Shown here: positions 22,673-30,781 of the stretch, piece after piece
Position numbering within the stretch: position 1 is the first letter of the stretch
Layout: every line of letters starts with the position of its first letter
Assembly (NCBI RefSeq): GCF_015159595.1
Contig: NZ_CP063304.1
Coordinates: 2,480,001 to 2,544,000 of the forward strand
Source: Blautia liquoris
Lineage (GTDB): Bacteria > Bacillota > Clostridia > Lachnospirales > Lachnospiraceae
Reading direction: 5' to 3'
Length of the DNA: 64,000 nucleotides
Program-made: the position numbers and the translations under genes
Notes under the pieces: generated by a model
Told to the model about the DNA's origin: nothing
What the model saw: the letters and a program-made list of their open reading frames with translations, nothing else
The model's database searches: none

Positions 22673-23980
22673 TTATATGGGGAAAGAGAGCTCAATAGCA
22701 AAAGACTTTGCTGTCTTTTTTATCTCACACACTCCACCCATTTTCTTCATCATGCTATTGATACTTTGAATTCCAACCTGTGTACTTTCCACTCGTTCAC
22801 TTTGGAACTTAATTTCATTTTCGACAGAGAATCCAATTCCTCTATTATCGTCTAGCAAACGCATAACTATTGGTTTTTCAATATCAGCATACTTTATAAT
22901 ATTTGATGAAATGTTATCCATAATCCGCATTACATATGGTGTATAAATCTGTATCTTTTTCTCAATCCATTCTATATTGAAGTCTACTGCAAAGCCTTTC
23001 GACTGGAAATAACTGCACATTTCCGAAAACAGATCATAGAATATCACTTCAAAAAATTCCGGTGATTCCAATCTGATTTCATCGTTTCCTGTCACAAGCG
23101 AATATTCAAACAAATGATCCGTCAGTTGCTTCATTCTGTATGTTTTTTGTTCTATTTTCTCAATATATTCCTTTAACTGATCTTCATCTTTATATTTTTC
23201 CTTTTTCAAAAGTTCTGTATATAGCAAAATGGATGTTACTGGCGTTCTCAGATCATGGGACATCTCTGTAACAATTTTTTGATTCTCCCGTACAATTCTC
23301 GTTTCCTGTTCAATCATCTCCCCAAAAGAAATCCGCATGGCATCCAAACCCTCCGCAAGTACTGCCAATTCATCTTTTCCTTTTATTGTAACAGAATAAT
23401 CTAATCTGCCACCTTCCAATATCTCAATTTCATTGCCAAGCTGCAAAATATAATTCATTTTTTTTCGAATTCCCACAAACACCAACAACAAAAACAAAAT
23501 AAAGGAAACTACTAATTCTATAATAAGCGCATAATTTTCGGCTCGATAGCCATACAAACCGCTAACAACTACCTCTGCTTCTCCATCTGCAAACGTAATT
23601 GTATAATATGTTTCCCACTCATAGTTATTAGCACTGATTTCTTCTTCCCAAATCGCCTCATCTGGATATTCCGAACTAAATACCAAAATATCGTCTTTAT
23701 AAATATCTACTAAAATTATATTTTGTTTTTTTACCCAACTAGTTAACGCCTTTGTATCTTTTGAAGAAAGTTGATTTTTATTGACATAACCTTGCAGTTT
23801 ATTTGCATATTCCTCTCCTTTTTGTTTTTGGTAATCGAGACTATAATAATAACTATCAATCACGTAACCAACTACTTGATCCAATATTAAAAAATTCACG
23901 CCTGCCACAACTGCTGATATAATCAACAGACGTAAAAGTTGAAAATACATGGAATCTTTTCTATGCAATGCCCGTGCCAA
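22673..23980 (-). CDS. Sensor histidine kinase (HAMP, HisKA, HATPase_c)
   Basis: A 435-residue sensor kinase. Two membrane segments (about 16-34 and 155-172) flank an extracellular domain of about 120 residues. A HAMP linker and the phospho-acceptor box EMSHDLRTPVTSILLY follow. The N-box (NISSNIIKYAD) is recognisable, but the G1 box is degenerate (DDNRGIGFSVENE), as in several Firmicutes kinases. The likely start is a TTG at 23980 with AAAGGGG 7 nt upstream, overlapping the regulator stop; an ATG at 23950 is the alternative. It pairs with the OmpR-type regulator. Confidence 0.87.
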   Translation of the reverse strand: MARALHRKDSMYFQLLRLLIISAVVAGVNFLILDQVVGYVIDSYYYSLDYQKQKGEEYANKLQGYVNKNQLSSKDTKALTSWVKKQNIILVDIYKDDILVFSSEYPDEAIWEEEISANNYEWETYYTITFADGEAEVVVSGLYGYRAENYALIIELVVSFILFLLLVFVGIRKKMNYILQLGNEIEILEGGRLDYSVTIKGKDELAVLAEGLDAMRISFGEMIEQETRIVRENQKIVTEMSHDLRTPVTSILLYTELLKKEKYKDEDQLKEYIEKIEQKTYRMKQLTDHLFEYSLVTGNDEIRLESPEFFEVIFYDLFSEMCSYFQSKGFAVDFNIEWIEKKIQIYTPYVMRIMDNISSNIIKYADIEKPIVMRLLDDNRGIGFSVENEIKFQSERVESTQVGIQSINSMMKKMGGVCEIKKTAKSFAIELSFPI

Positions 23981-24668
23981 AGCGGTACCCCTTTCCCCAT
24001 ACGGTTTTTATATATTTGGGAGTTTTCGGATCGGGTTCAATCTTAACTCTCAGTTTTCTGATATGCACCATAATTGTGCCGTTACATGAATAAAAATACG
24101 GTTCATTCCAAACACTTTCGTAAAGATTCTGTGCCGAAAAAATTTTACCTGGGTGTTGCATCATTAGCAAAAGAATATGGTACTCAATGTCCGTTAACTC
24201 TTTTTCATTCCCATCTACATATACCTCATTGAAATGCTCATGTATCCGGACACCCGCTGACTCCAAATATTGTTCTTCTTTACTTTCGTTCTTTCCCTGA
24301 TATACTTTATATCTCCTCAAAAGTGCCTTTACCCTTCCAAGTAGCTCCGCATAAGAAAAGGGTTTGGGAAGATAGTCATCCCCGCCTGCCATCAAGCCAA
24401 TCAATTTATCAGATTCCTGAGCCTTTGCTGTCAAGAAAAGTACAGGCACATTTGATTCTTTTCGTATTTCTTCGCAGGTACGAAGCCCGGATATTCCCGG
24501 CATCATAATATCTAGAATTACCAAATCTGTATTTTCGTCCAGAATATCCAGTCCTTTTCTCCCGTCTGCCGCTTCTTTTACTATGTAGCCTTCACTTTCC
24601 AAAAGAATACGCACACCTTCCCGAATATCCACATCATCTTCAATAATTAGAATCTTTTCCCCTGCCAT
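23961..24668 (-). CDS. OmpR/PhoB-family response regulator
   Basis: A two-domain regulator of 235 residues. The receiver begins MAGEKILIIEDD with phospho-acceptor Asp53 (LVILDIMMPG). The C-terminal winged helix contains LTDIEYHILLLMMQHPGK and ends with KTVWGKGYRFG, the classical OmpR wing. The start is uncertain: the ATG at 24668 gives the normal N-terminus, while GTG codons at 24677 and 24698 are in frame. It lies directly downstream of the dlt-like operon behind its own promoter. In some Firmicutes dlt genes are controlled by such systems, so a link is plausible. Confidence 0.87.
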   Translation of the reverse strand: MAGEKILIIEDDVDIREGVRILLESEGYIVKEAADGRKGLDILDENTDLVILDIMMPGISGLRTCEEIRKESNVPVLFLTAKAQESDKLIGLMAGGDDYLPKPFSYAELLGRVKALLRRYKVYQGKNESKEEQYLESAGVRIHEHFNEVYVDGNEKELTDIEYHILLLMMQHPGKIFSAQNLYESVWNEPYFYSCNGTIMVHIRKLRVKIEPDPKTPKYIKTVWGKGYRFGTGIA

Positions 24669-24782
24669 CGCTTTCACCGGTTCCTTTCTTCCAGACACCT
24701 GTCATTTCGCCCACGTGAACTCTTGTTTCACAATCTGCGTTACTGTTCACACAGACTGATTAAATGGTCTGGCATCATATCT

Positions 24783-24810
24783 ATTGTATCAGAACACCGT
24801 CGTCTTGTAA
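24783..24810 (-). promoter_or_regulatory. Sigma-A promoter of the OmpR-type two-component operon
   Basis: On the minus strand TTACAA (24805-24810) and TACAAT (24783-24788) are separated by 16 bp, about 115 bp upstream of the regulator start. An AT-only hairpin (AAAAAACAT/ATGTTTTTT, 24811-24838) lies just upstream, at the end of the dlt-like operon, and may weakly terminate it. Confidence 0.5.
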
Positions 24811-24842
24811 AAAAAACATGAAACGAATAATGTTTTTTCAAA

Positions 24843-25814
24843 TCATCTAAGTTTTTCTTTTATTTTTTCCGAATACTCTTTCCCAGTCTTTTCCCATGAC
24901 TCATATCCTGCCTCCTTGCGATGATCTGAAAGTTTATAGTTCGTTCGCAAATAGTTTCCGAGATATTCTGTAACTTTGGTCGCACCTGACAGATTCAGAT
25001 GATCTCCTTTGTCCAGACTGTCTGTATTCCAGTCAATTCCGATTTTCTGCTGAAGAAGGTTCATCTCCAGATATTTCAGTCCACGCTCATCCGCGTAATT
25101 TAAAAGTGCATTATGGGTACGATAATTATAGTTCTTCGGAGAAGGTGTTGCAGCCAGCAACAGTTCTATATTTTTCTCTTTGCATAAATCAATAATTTTT
25201 CCCATATAATACTGGACGCCTTCGGATATTTCTTTTTTATCAGTCGATTTTTTCATGTATTCGCCTTTTGTATAAGGAACTACCGCCTCACGTAATGAAA
25301 ATCCTTTATACATTTCTTCTCCATACGTTGCTCCAATCAGGAGCGGTTTCCAAATATCATGATAACGAAAAAGTGGAATGCGATAACTACCTTCCTCTAT
25401 TATTGTAGTCTGCAAACTAGAAACGACTTTCTGATCCCGGAATATCATATTTGTTTCCAATATCACGATTTTGGGCGTCTGACTTTTTATCGCGGTCAGC
25501 AATGTGTAATAAGCTTCCTGTAGTTTCTGACCGGACTGTCCGCAAACATAAGCTGTAATTCCTTGCTGCTCCCACAACTGCATCGGAGAAAATGCAGAGT
25601 AGCTGAGGCTGTCTCCGAGAATCAATGCATCTATGGTATTTTTCGGTTCTTTCTGAATACCAGTAATATTTTTATTGCGGCTTTTGACGAAGCTTTCATT
25701 CTCCATGGATATCCTCAGCATCAGTTTCGATAAACTTGTCAGTAAAAGAGACAATATCCCAAAAAATAAGGCTGTTTTTCTTACCGCTTTTAACTTCCTC
25801 TTAAAATCCTGCAT
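24843..25814 (-). CDS. DltD-like SGNH/GDSL-family membrane-anchored protein
   Basis: A 323-residue protein with an N-terminal signal anchor (about 12-34) and an extracytoplasmic SGNH fold. Block I is LILGDSLSYS (Ser69), and the C-terminal catalytic Asp/His pair lies in KGDHLNLSG near residue 275. In dlt operons DltD occupies this position and helps transfer D-alanyl groups to teichoic acid; in alginate systems AlgX/AlgJ play the same role for acetyl groups. Here it likely transfers or trims the acyl group delivered by the MBOAT protein, whose gene it overlaps by 14 bp. It is the last gene of the five-gene operon. Confidence 0.78.
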   Translation of the reverse strand: MQDFKRKLKAVRKTALFFGILSLLLTSLSKLMLRISMENESFVKSRNKNITGIQKEPKNTIDALILGDSLSYSAFSPMQLWEQQGITAYVCGQSGQKLQEAYYTLLTAIKSQTPKIVILETNMIFRDQKVVSSLQTTIIEEGSYRIPLFRYHDIWKPLLIGATYGEEMYKGFSLREAVVPYTKGEYMKKSTDKKEISEGVQYYMGKIIDLCKEKNIELLLAATPSPKNYNYRTHNALLNYADERGLKYLEMNLLQQKIGIDWNTDSLDKGDHLNLSGATKVTEYLGNYLRTNYKLSDHRKEAGYESWEKTGKEYSEKIKEKLR

Positions 25815-27390
25815 AAATCAAATCCACCTGTTGATAACCGACTCCATACGCCCCAAAAATCACTACCGCAAGAATCAGTCCATAGTATAGTGCCCACCGA
25901 ACCGGCAGACAAAGTTTTTGTAGTTTCCTTTCTCCCATCAAATTCCTTTCTCTGACTATGCCGTACAATGCCACAACCACGCAGCCCACGCCTATGGCTA
26001 TAAAATCTGCCTGATCCAGTCCAAGGTTCAGTAATGTTCCATCCACTAGTTTGTTCAGGTCAAAGTCTCGGAAAATGCTGAGAAACATATGTATTCCTGC
26101 CCGTAATCCATTTGCCCGGAAGAAGAGTTCTCCAACAAAAATAATGATCCACGTCTTTCCTGTCTGGAGAATCTTCCAGAAGAACATCTGATCATTTATG
26201 TGCAGTATCTCCAGGCATTTATTCCGTACAGGCTCCAACATAATTCCACACATTAATATAGAAAAATAATACATTCCGTAAAAGATATAGCTCCATCGCG
26301 GTCCGTGCCACAATCCGTTGCAAAGCCAGACCGGAAAAAGGGCGATAGCGGATATTCCAACTTTTGTCAGGTGCTTTCCCAAATGTTTCCTCCCAAAACG
26401 GTTCCATCTTTTAGCTATGCCGGACATGGATACAGGATAAAACACATACGTCTTAAACCATACTCCCAGTGTAATATGCCACCTTCTCCAAAACTCAGAC
26501 GCATTTTTGGCAAAAAACGGCTGTCGAAAATTTTCGGGGAGAATAATGCCAAACATTCTGCCGCTGCCAATTACAATATCCATACTACCGGAAAACTCCA
26601 TATAAAGCTGCACTGTATACGCAACAGCTGCCGCCGCCACAACAGCCCCCTTATACTGACTATAATTCTCAAAAATAGCCTGCACGACTACATACAGACG
26701 GTCGGCTATAATCATTTTCTTAAATAGTCCCCAAAAAATGCGGATACTTCCCTGTGCCAAATGCTCTCCTTTTAAGGAAGTACCCTTCCACAAAGTGTCT
26801 GCCGTCTGACTGTACATACTGATCGGACCTTCCATGATCTGCGGGAAAAATCCCAGAAATAGTGCAATCTTTCCAGGATGACGTTCTGGCGGGATCTTCT
26901 CCCAGTAGACATCCACCATATACCCAATCGCCTGCAGTGTATAAAATGAAATCCCAATTGGAAGCAACAGGGCTTTTGCCTGTAGAGGTTCTCTCCTTCC
27001 AAGTGTCGCCGAGAGTTGACTCATATTCTGTGCAAAGAAGTTGTAATACTTCAGATACCCCAGAATTGCCAGCAGCAGAATTATGCCTCCTGCAAGCACG
27101 GTTCTTTCCTTCTTTTTGTAGTTTTTCTTAATATTGGCACACTCTTCTTTTGACGCATGTTCCAGTTCCATATGACATCTTAATTTCAGCCATGCTTGCC
27201 ATACGCCGATATAATGCGACCATAGGGATGTACCGATCAGATGGATAACCAGTTTCCCGCTGACCATCCAGGAAAAGACGTATCCTGCTGCTAAAAGCGT
27301 TACCCACCGCACTTTTTTTGGCGTAATTTGGTATGCCAAAAGTACCAACGGAAGGAACAGGAACAGATACGCCGAAGTATGATACGACAT
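25801..27390 (-). CDS. MBOAT-family O-acyltransferase (DltB/AlgI-like)
   Basis: A 529-residue polytopic membrane protein. The MBOAT signatures are FWRRWHITLGVWFKTYVFYP and the catalytic His region LCNGLWHGPRWSYIFYG. DltB and AlgI use this fold to move an acyl group from a cytoplasmic carrier (DltC in the Dlt case) across the membrane to a polymer or acceptor. The gene starts one base after the carrier protein stop, so carrier and transferase are coupled. By homology it takes the acyl group from the small ACP and works with the SGNH protein. Confidence 0.87.
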   Translation of the reverse strand: MSYHTSAYLFLFLPLVLLAYQITPKKVRWVTLLAAGYVFSWMVSGKLVIHLIGTSLWSHYIGVWQAWLKLRCHMELEHASKEECANIKKNYKKKERTVLAGGIILLLAILGYLKYYNFFAQNMSQLSATLGRREPLQAKALLLPIGISFYTLQAIGYMVDVYWEKIPPERHPGKIALFLGFFPQIMEGPISMYSQTADTLWKGTSLKGEHLAQGSIRIFWGLFKKMIIADRLYVVVQAIFENYSQYKGAVVAAAAVAYTVQLYMEFSGSMDIVIGSGRMFGIILPENFRQPFFAKNASEFWRRWHITLGVWFKTYVFYPVSMSGIAKRWNRFGRKHLGKHLTKVGISAIALFPVWLCNGLWHGPRWSYIFYGMYYFSILMCGIMLEPVRNKCLEILHINDQMFFWKILQTGKTWIIIFVGELFFRANGLRAGIHMFLSIFRDFDLNKLVDGTLLNLGLDQADFIAIGVGCVVVALYGIVRERNLMGERKLQKLCLPVRWALYYGLILAVVIFGAYGVGYQQVDLIYAGF

Positions 27391-27391
27391 C

Positions 27392-27619
27392 TTAGCTCCC
27401 TTGAAGTCTTACTATCATTTTTCGCATGGCCTCTACCGAATTAAAATTGTCTGGAACCATCTCAGATGCTTCGATTTCTATATCAAACGCACCTTCCATT
27501 TCCGACACCAGAGAGATTATATCAAACGAATCAAGCATACGGTCATCAATCAACGCATTCTCCTGATCCCACACAATACTACTGTCGATCTCTGTTAAAA
27601 TATTCATCAAAGTATCCAT
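27392..27619 (-). CDS. Acyl/peptidyl carrier protein (DltC-like)
   Basis: A 75-residue carrier protein. The phosphopantetheine attachment site is Ser31 in MLDSFDIISL, followed by an acidic helix (EMEGAFDIEIEASE) as in DltC and other ACPs. I use the ATG at 27619, which has GGAGGAG upstream; a start nine codons earlier would place non-ACP residues at the N-terminus. The gene begins one base after the decarboxylase stop and ends one base before the MBOAT start. It would hold the activated amino acid as a thioester while the PLP enzyme or MBOAT acts on it. Confidence 0.82.
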   Translation of the reverse strand: MDTLMNILTEIDSSIVWDQENALIDDRMLDSFDIISLVSEMEGAFDIEIEASEMVPDNFNSVEAMRKMIVRLQGS

Positions 27620-27620
27620 C

Positions 27621-28796
27621 TCAAAACTCCTCCATGTTTTTTTCATAGGTCTGATATTCTCTGCGAACTAGTTTCCATCCCATTTCTTTGCTGTAAAATG
27701 CAATTTGGGGAAGTTCATGGCTTAAAAACATTGACATTCCTTCTGTCATGGCATATGCACCAGTACGTTCAAATATCAACACACTCCCAATCCTCAGCCT
27801 TGGCATATCAACCTTTTGCACCAATACATCATTCACGGTACAAAGAGAACCGCACACCGTCCACTCCACCATTTCTGCTTTTGTATGCTCCGGACTAACA
27901 CGAATCATCGGCTGATACATCCCCCGTATCTGACCGTCATAATTTATTTGATGGATTCCGCCATCTACAATGCAATAGTTTTTTCCATCTGTTTGTTTTA
28001 TATCTCTTACAGAAGTTAAATAATAACCGCACTTTGCGACAAGAGCACGTCCCATTTCCAACATAACAGAACCTTTCCACTGCATTCTCGAAATAGCGTC
28101 CGCAATCTCCTGCAAATCACTTTCTACGGTATCCTTCTGTCCCGAAAAATAAGGAACAAAGAGTCCTGGTCCATATTCCAATTCTTCAATCAGAAAATTT
28201 GTTTTTTCTTCCAACTCACGCAAGATCACATCCAGTTTTTTCAGTTCTTCCTTTGTCTTTTCTATTTTTTTCTGCGTACCCGAAAAATAGTGGATACCCT
28301 GAATTTTCAAAAAAGGACACATGTCCCGTACTTCAATAATATTTTCGATGGTTGCCAGGTCCATTCCAAATTGATTGCCGCTTGTCAATCTTAAATATAC
28401 ATGAAGCAATTCACTATTTGCATCACACCATTCTGCAAAACAATGAAACTGGTTCAAAGATTCTATTGTATAAGTACACTTGCCCCGATATTCATTCAGT
28501 ATTGTAAAAATATCTTCTTTTTTCTTCATAACACCGGATACAAGTATATTTTCAGCGTGGATCTGTCGCTTTTTACAGATTTGAAACTCTCCCATTGAGC
28601 ATACCTCAATTCTGTCTGCTAATGTATTCATCTGACTGGTTAGAAATGGATTTGCTTTCATCGCAAAGCAAAGTCCGGCTCTATCCTGCAAAATACTCCG
28701 AAACCTTTTGAAGTTCTCCCGCATTTCATCAATATGAAAGACATATAGCGGTGTTCCGTAACGAACTATCCCTTCTTCCAGGCGTGTCATTTCCAT
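27621..28796 (-). CDS. Fold-III PLP-dependent decarboxylase (LysA/BtrK-like)
   Basis: A 391-residue alanine racemase/ornithine decarboxylase-fold enzyme. PLP-binding Lys47 lies in FAMKANP. Further motifs are GIHYFSGTQ (167-175), a GPG turn near 209-211, EMGRALVAKCG (247-257), and the C-terminal CTVNDVL with Cys319 matching the catalytic Cys-x3-Asp of diaminopimelate decarboxylases. The FSGTQ form is one I associate with the BtrK-like branch, which decarboxylates glutamyl-ACP, rather than with free-diaminopimelate LysA. Its place between an adenylating enzyme and an ACP supports a carrier-bound substrate. The ATG at 28796 overlaps the upstream stop (TAATG). Free lysine or ornithine decarboxylation remains possible. 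Confidence 0.75.
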   Translation of the reverse strand: MEMTRLEEGIVRYGTPLYVFHIDEMRENFKRFRSILQDRAGLCFAMKANPFLTSQMNTLADRIEVCSMGEFQICKKRQIHAENILVSGVMKKKEDIFTILNEYRGKCTYTIESLNQFHCFAEWCDANSELLHVYLRLTSGNQFGMDLATIENIIEVRDMCPFLKIQGIHYFSGTQKKIEKTKEELKKLDVILRELEEKTNFLIEELEYGPGLFVPYFSGQKDTVESDLQEIADAISRMQWKGSVMLEMGRALVAKCGYYLTSVRDIKQTDGKNYCIVDGGIHQINYDGQIRGMYQPMIRVSPEHTKAEMVEWTVCGSLCTVNDVLVQKVDMPRLRIGSVLIFERTGAYAMTEGMSMFLSHELPQIAFYSKEMGWKLVRREYQTYEKNMEEF

Positions 28797-30307
28797 TATA
28801 CTGTCACCTCCAGCCAATTCCTGAAATATGCCCGATCTGTTTTTCCATTTTTGTTCAGAGGCATATTCTCAACCCGTATCATCTTATGTGGAATCATGTA
28901 CGATGGTACTTTTCGCTTCATCTGCTCCCGAATCTCTTTTTCTTCTGCTTCGCCAAAATAAAATGCGACCAGTTGGTTTTTCTTTTCATTCATCAGGCAA
29001 CAACTCTTTTCAATACCTACAGCCTGATTTAGAGCATGTTCAATTTCTTCCAGTTCAATGCGATGTCCCATATGTTTAATCTGAAAATCTTTTCTGCCGG
29101 AAAAATATAATTCGCCGTCTCTATCGTAATAACCCAAATCCCCAGTACAGTAGTATCGTCCAACAGTATTGTCTGCAAAATCTTCTTTGAATCTGGCTTT
29201 CGTCTCTGTTTCATTGTGATAATAGCCTTCCGATAACGACTCTCCTGCCACACAAATCTCTCCGACTCCTCCTGCTATAGTAATCTCTTTTCCATATTTG
29301 TCCAACAGAAACACTTTCCTGCCGGGAAATGTTCTTCCCAGAGGCAGTTTTTCATCATCCATAAAAAGGCGTCTGACCGGGTAATAAGTACAATTACAGG
29401 TGATCTCCGAAGGCCCGTAGAGATTCACAAACTCTGCTTTGGGCAATGCCGCCTGCCACAATCTTAACTGCTTTGTCGGCATAACCTCTCCGCTGAACAA
29501 GACTCTTTTTACATCTGTTGGCACTCTATATTTCAGTCCTTTTAAAGCAGATACCAGTGTCAATGCGGAAACCGCCCATATTAACGTATTTACTTTTTTC
29601 TTGCATACATAATCCAAAAGTAATGATGGTGTAGAAAACAGTTTTTTGGGGATCAGCACCAACTCCGCTCCTGTCATGATACAGGTATAAATGTCTTTCA
29701 CCGACACGTCAAAATCAAAAGGCGCCTGATTTCCAAGTCTATCTTTCTCCGTAAAGCCGAAGATTTGCGTGAAATGTGTGATAAAATCAATTACCGCTCG
29801 ATGATTTACCACAATTCCTTTTGGCGTTCCTGTAGAACCGGATGTGAAAATCCCATACAAAATATCTGTATCCCTGCTCTTTTTACGAATAGAATTCAGT
29901 TCTGACACATTAATTTTTTCCTGAATCACATCTCGTAAAAGGCAGGTGTTTCCACAATATTCCATCTGTTCTAATATTGGGTTACTTTCTTTATTTACAA
30001 CTACCAGTCCCGGTGACAACACCTTGATAATTTCTCTGATTCGTTCCGGAGGCTGTCCCGGATCTACCATGACATAGAAACAGCCTGCATATACCACACC
30101 AAACATGACTGCCAGAGTTACAGCACCTTTTTCAATTAGCAGGACGATTGGCTTTCCCGGCTTTGTTCTTCTGCAAAATGCGGTTCCTGTTTTTTGGGAC
30201 AATTCTAATAACTCTGTCCACGTAAGGCAGATACTTCCATCGTCTACCGCTGTGTGATAAGAGCGTTTTGCTGCTGTCTTTTCCAGACACTCTAAAACAT
30301 TGTTCAT
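28796..30307 (-). CDS. Amino-acid adenylating carrier-protein ligase (DltA-like)
   Basis: A 503-residue adenylate-forming enzyme of the size of DltA, without a fused carrier domain. Core motifs: FTSGSTGTPKG (154-164), APFDFDVS (195-202, with Asp200 where DltA/NRPS enzymes bind the alpha-amino group), NLYGPSE (295-301), YCTGD (386-390), and the C-terminal catalytic Lys489 in NKNGKTDR. It activates an amino acid with ATP and loads it onto the ACP encoded two genes later. At the DltA position linked to D-alanine selection, where Bacillus DltA has Cys in CGEV, this enzyme has Ser272 (FSGEVMP), so another substrate is likely. It is the first gene of the operon, with AAGGAG before the ATG. Confidence 0.82.
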   Translation of the reverse strand: MNNVLECLEKTAAKRSYHTAVDDGSICLTWTELLELSQKTGTAFCRRTKPGKPIVLLIEKGAVTLAVMFGVVYAGCFYVMVDPGQPPERIREIIKVLSPGLVVVNKESNPILEQMEYCGNTCLLRDVIQEKINVSELNSIRKKSRDTDILYGIFTSGSTGTPKGIVVNHRAVIDFITHFTQIFGFTEKDRLGNQAPFDFDVSVKDIYTCIMTGAELVLIPKKLFSTPSLLLDYVCKKKVNTLIWAVSALTLVSALKGLKYRVPTDVKRVLFSGEVMPTKQLRLWQAALPKAEFVNLYGPSEITCNCTYYPVRRLFMDDEKLPLGRTFPGRKVFLLDKYGKEITIAGGVGEICVAGESLSEGYYHNETETKARFKEDFADNTVGRYYCTGDLGYYDRDGELYFSGRKDFQIKHMGHRIELEEIEHALNQAVGIEKSCCLMNEKKNQLVAFYFGEAEEKEIREQMKRKVPSYMIPHKMIRVENMPLNKNGKTDRAYFRNWLEVTV

Positions 30308-30384
30308 ACTTCAACTCCTTATCAGATTTTTATAACTCCTTCTACTGTATTTCAAAGTTGTTACCTTTGATGGTTTTATTATCA

Positions 30385-30420
30385 CTTAAAGACCTTAACA
30401 GTTTCCGAATGTTTTCTTAA
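30385..30420 (-). promoter_or_regulatory. Repeated CTTAA motifs upstream of the dlt-like operon
   Basis: Three CTTAA copies in the same orientation (30385-30389, 30394-30398, 30416-30420) lie 80-115 bp upstream of the DltA-like start. Spaced direct repeats are typical binding sites of OmpR-type regulators, and such a regulator is encoded next to the operon. The -35 box is weak here. This is pattern-based only. Confidence 0.3.
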
Positions 30421-30465
30421 CAAATCTAAAAGTGTAAAAAAAACAGCTGTGTAAACTGTCTTTGG

Positions 30466-30597
30466 TCAATTTGAATTTTCAATATGTGGTTGTGTTTTTA
30501 GAGCCGCATAGCCGCGCTGCTGGCATTGGTGATAGAGCGCCGAACGTACTTTTCCAATCAGTTCTTTTTCATTCATGGCCGTTGTCTTTCTTTTCAT
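30466..30597 (-). pseudogene. Small conserved-protein remnant (43 codons)
   Basis: A 43-codon frame starts at the ATG at 30597 and reads MKRKTTAMNEKELIGKVRSA, then LYHQCQQRGYAA, before an unrelated short tail and stop. The first 32 residues look like real protein in composition and phase. I have the impression of a conserved Lachnospiraceae N-terminus, but cannot name the family. The abrupt end, together with the adjacent degraded binding-protein fragment, suggests a truncated gene. Confidence 0.4.
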
Positions 30598-30614
30598 GCC
30601 AGTTTTTCAAGACA

Positions 30615-30701
30615 ATTCTGACAACTGATCTATTGTTTCAAAAACATCTTGTATTGTATTTGGATTAAATATTAAATATTTCTTCAAAAGATAAAGATAG
30701 G
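30615..30701 (-). pseudogene. Remnant of a sugar-binding protein gene 3' end
   Basis: This 87-bp stretch aligns with the 3' end of the lipoprotein gene at 21151-21230: six mismatches over 80 aligned bases plus a 7-bp insertion that breaks the frame. The last codons read NTIQDVFETIDQLSELS, against a QDVSETLDQLSE ending in the intact gene. Nothing upstream resembles the rest of that gene. It is a leftover of a duplicated or moved copy in the same orientation. Confidence 0.75.
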
Positions 30702-30702
30702 A

Positions 30703-30743
30703 AAAGCGCTGTATAACCTGTAAATTCAAGTTATAAGCGCTTT
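30703..30743 (-). terminator. Terminator of the cyuA-liv-dhaKL-SDR operon
   Basis: On the minus strand AAAGCGCTTATAAC and GTTATACAGCGCTTT form a 14-bp stem with one bulge and a loop of about 13 nt, followed by TTTTCCTATC. It lies 40 bp after the SDR stop codon, at the end of the operon. Confidence 0.7.
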
Positions 30744-30781
30744 CTGGGTGTCACCAGATTTTCTTCTGATGCAGATAAACA

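Noticed and set aside
27621-28796. Simple lysA (diaminopimelate decarboxylase) for lysine biosynthesis
   Set aside because: It lies between an adenylating enzyme and a carrier protein, with no lysine genes around, and has FSGTQ rather than the LysA-type motif.
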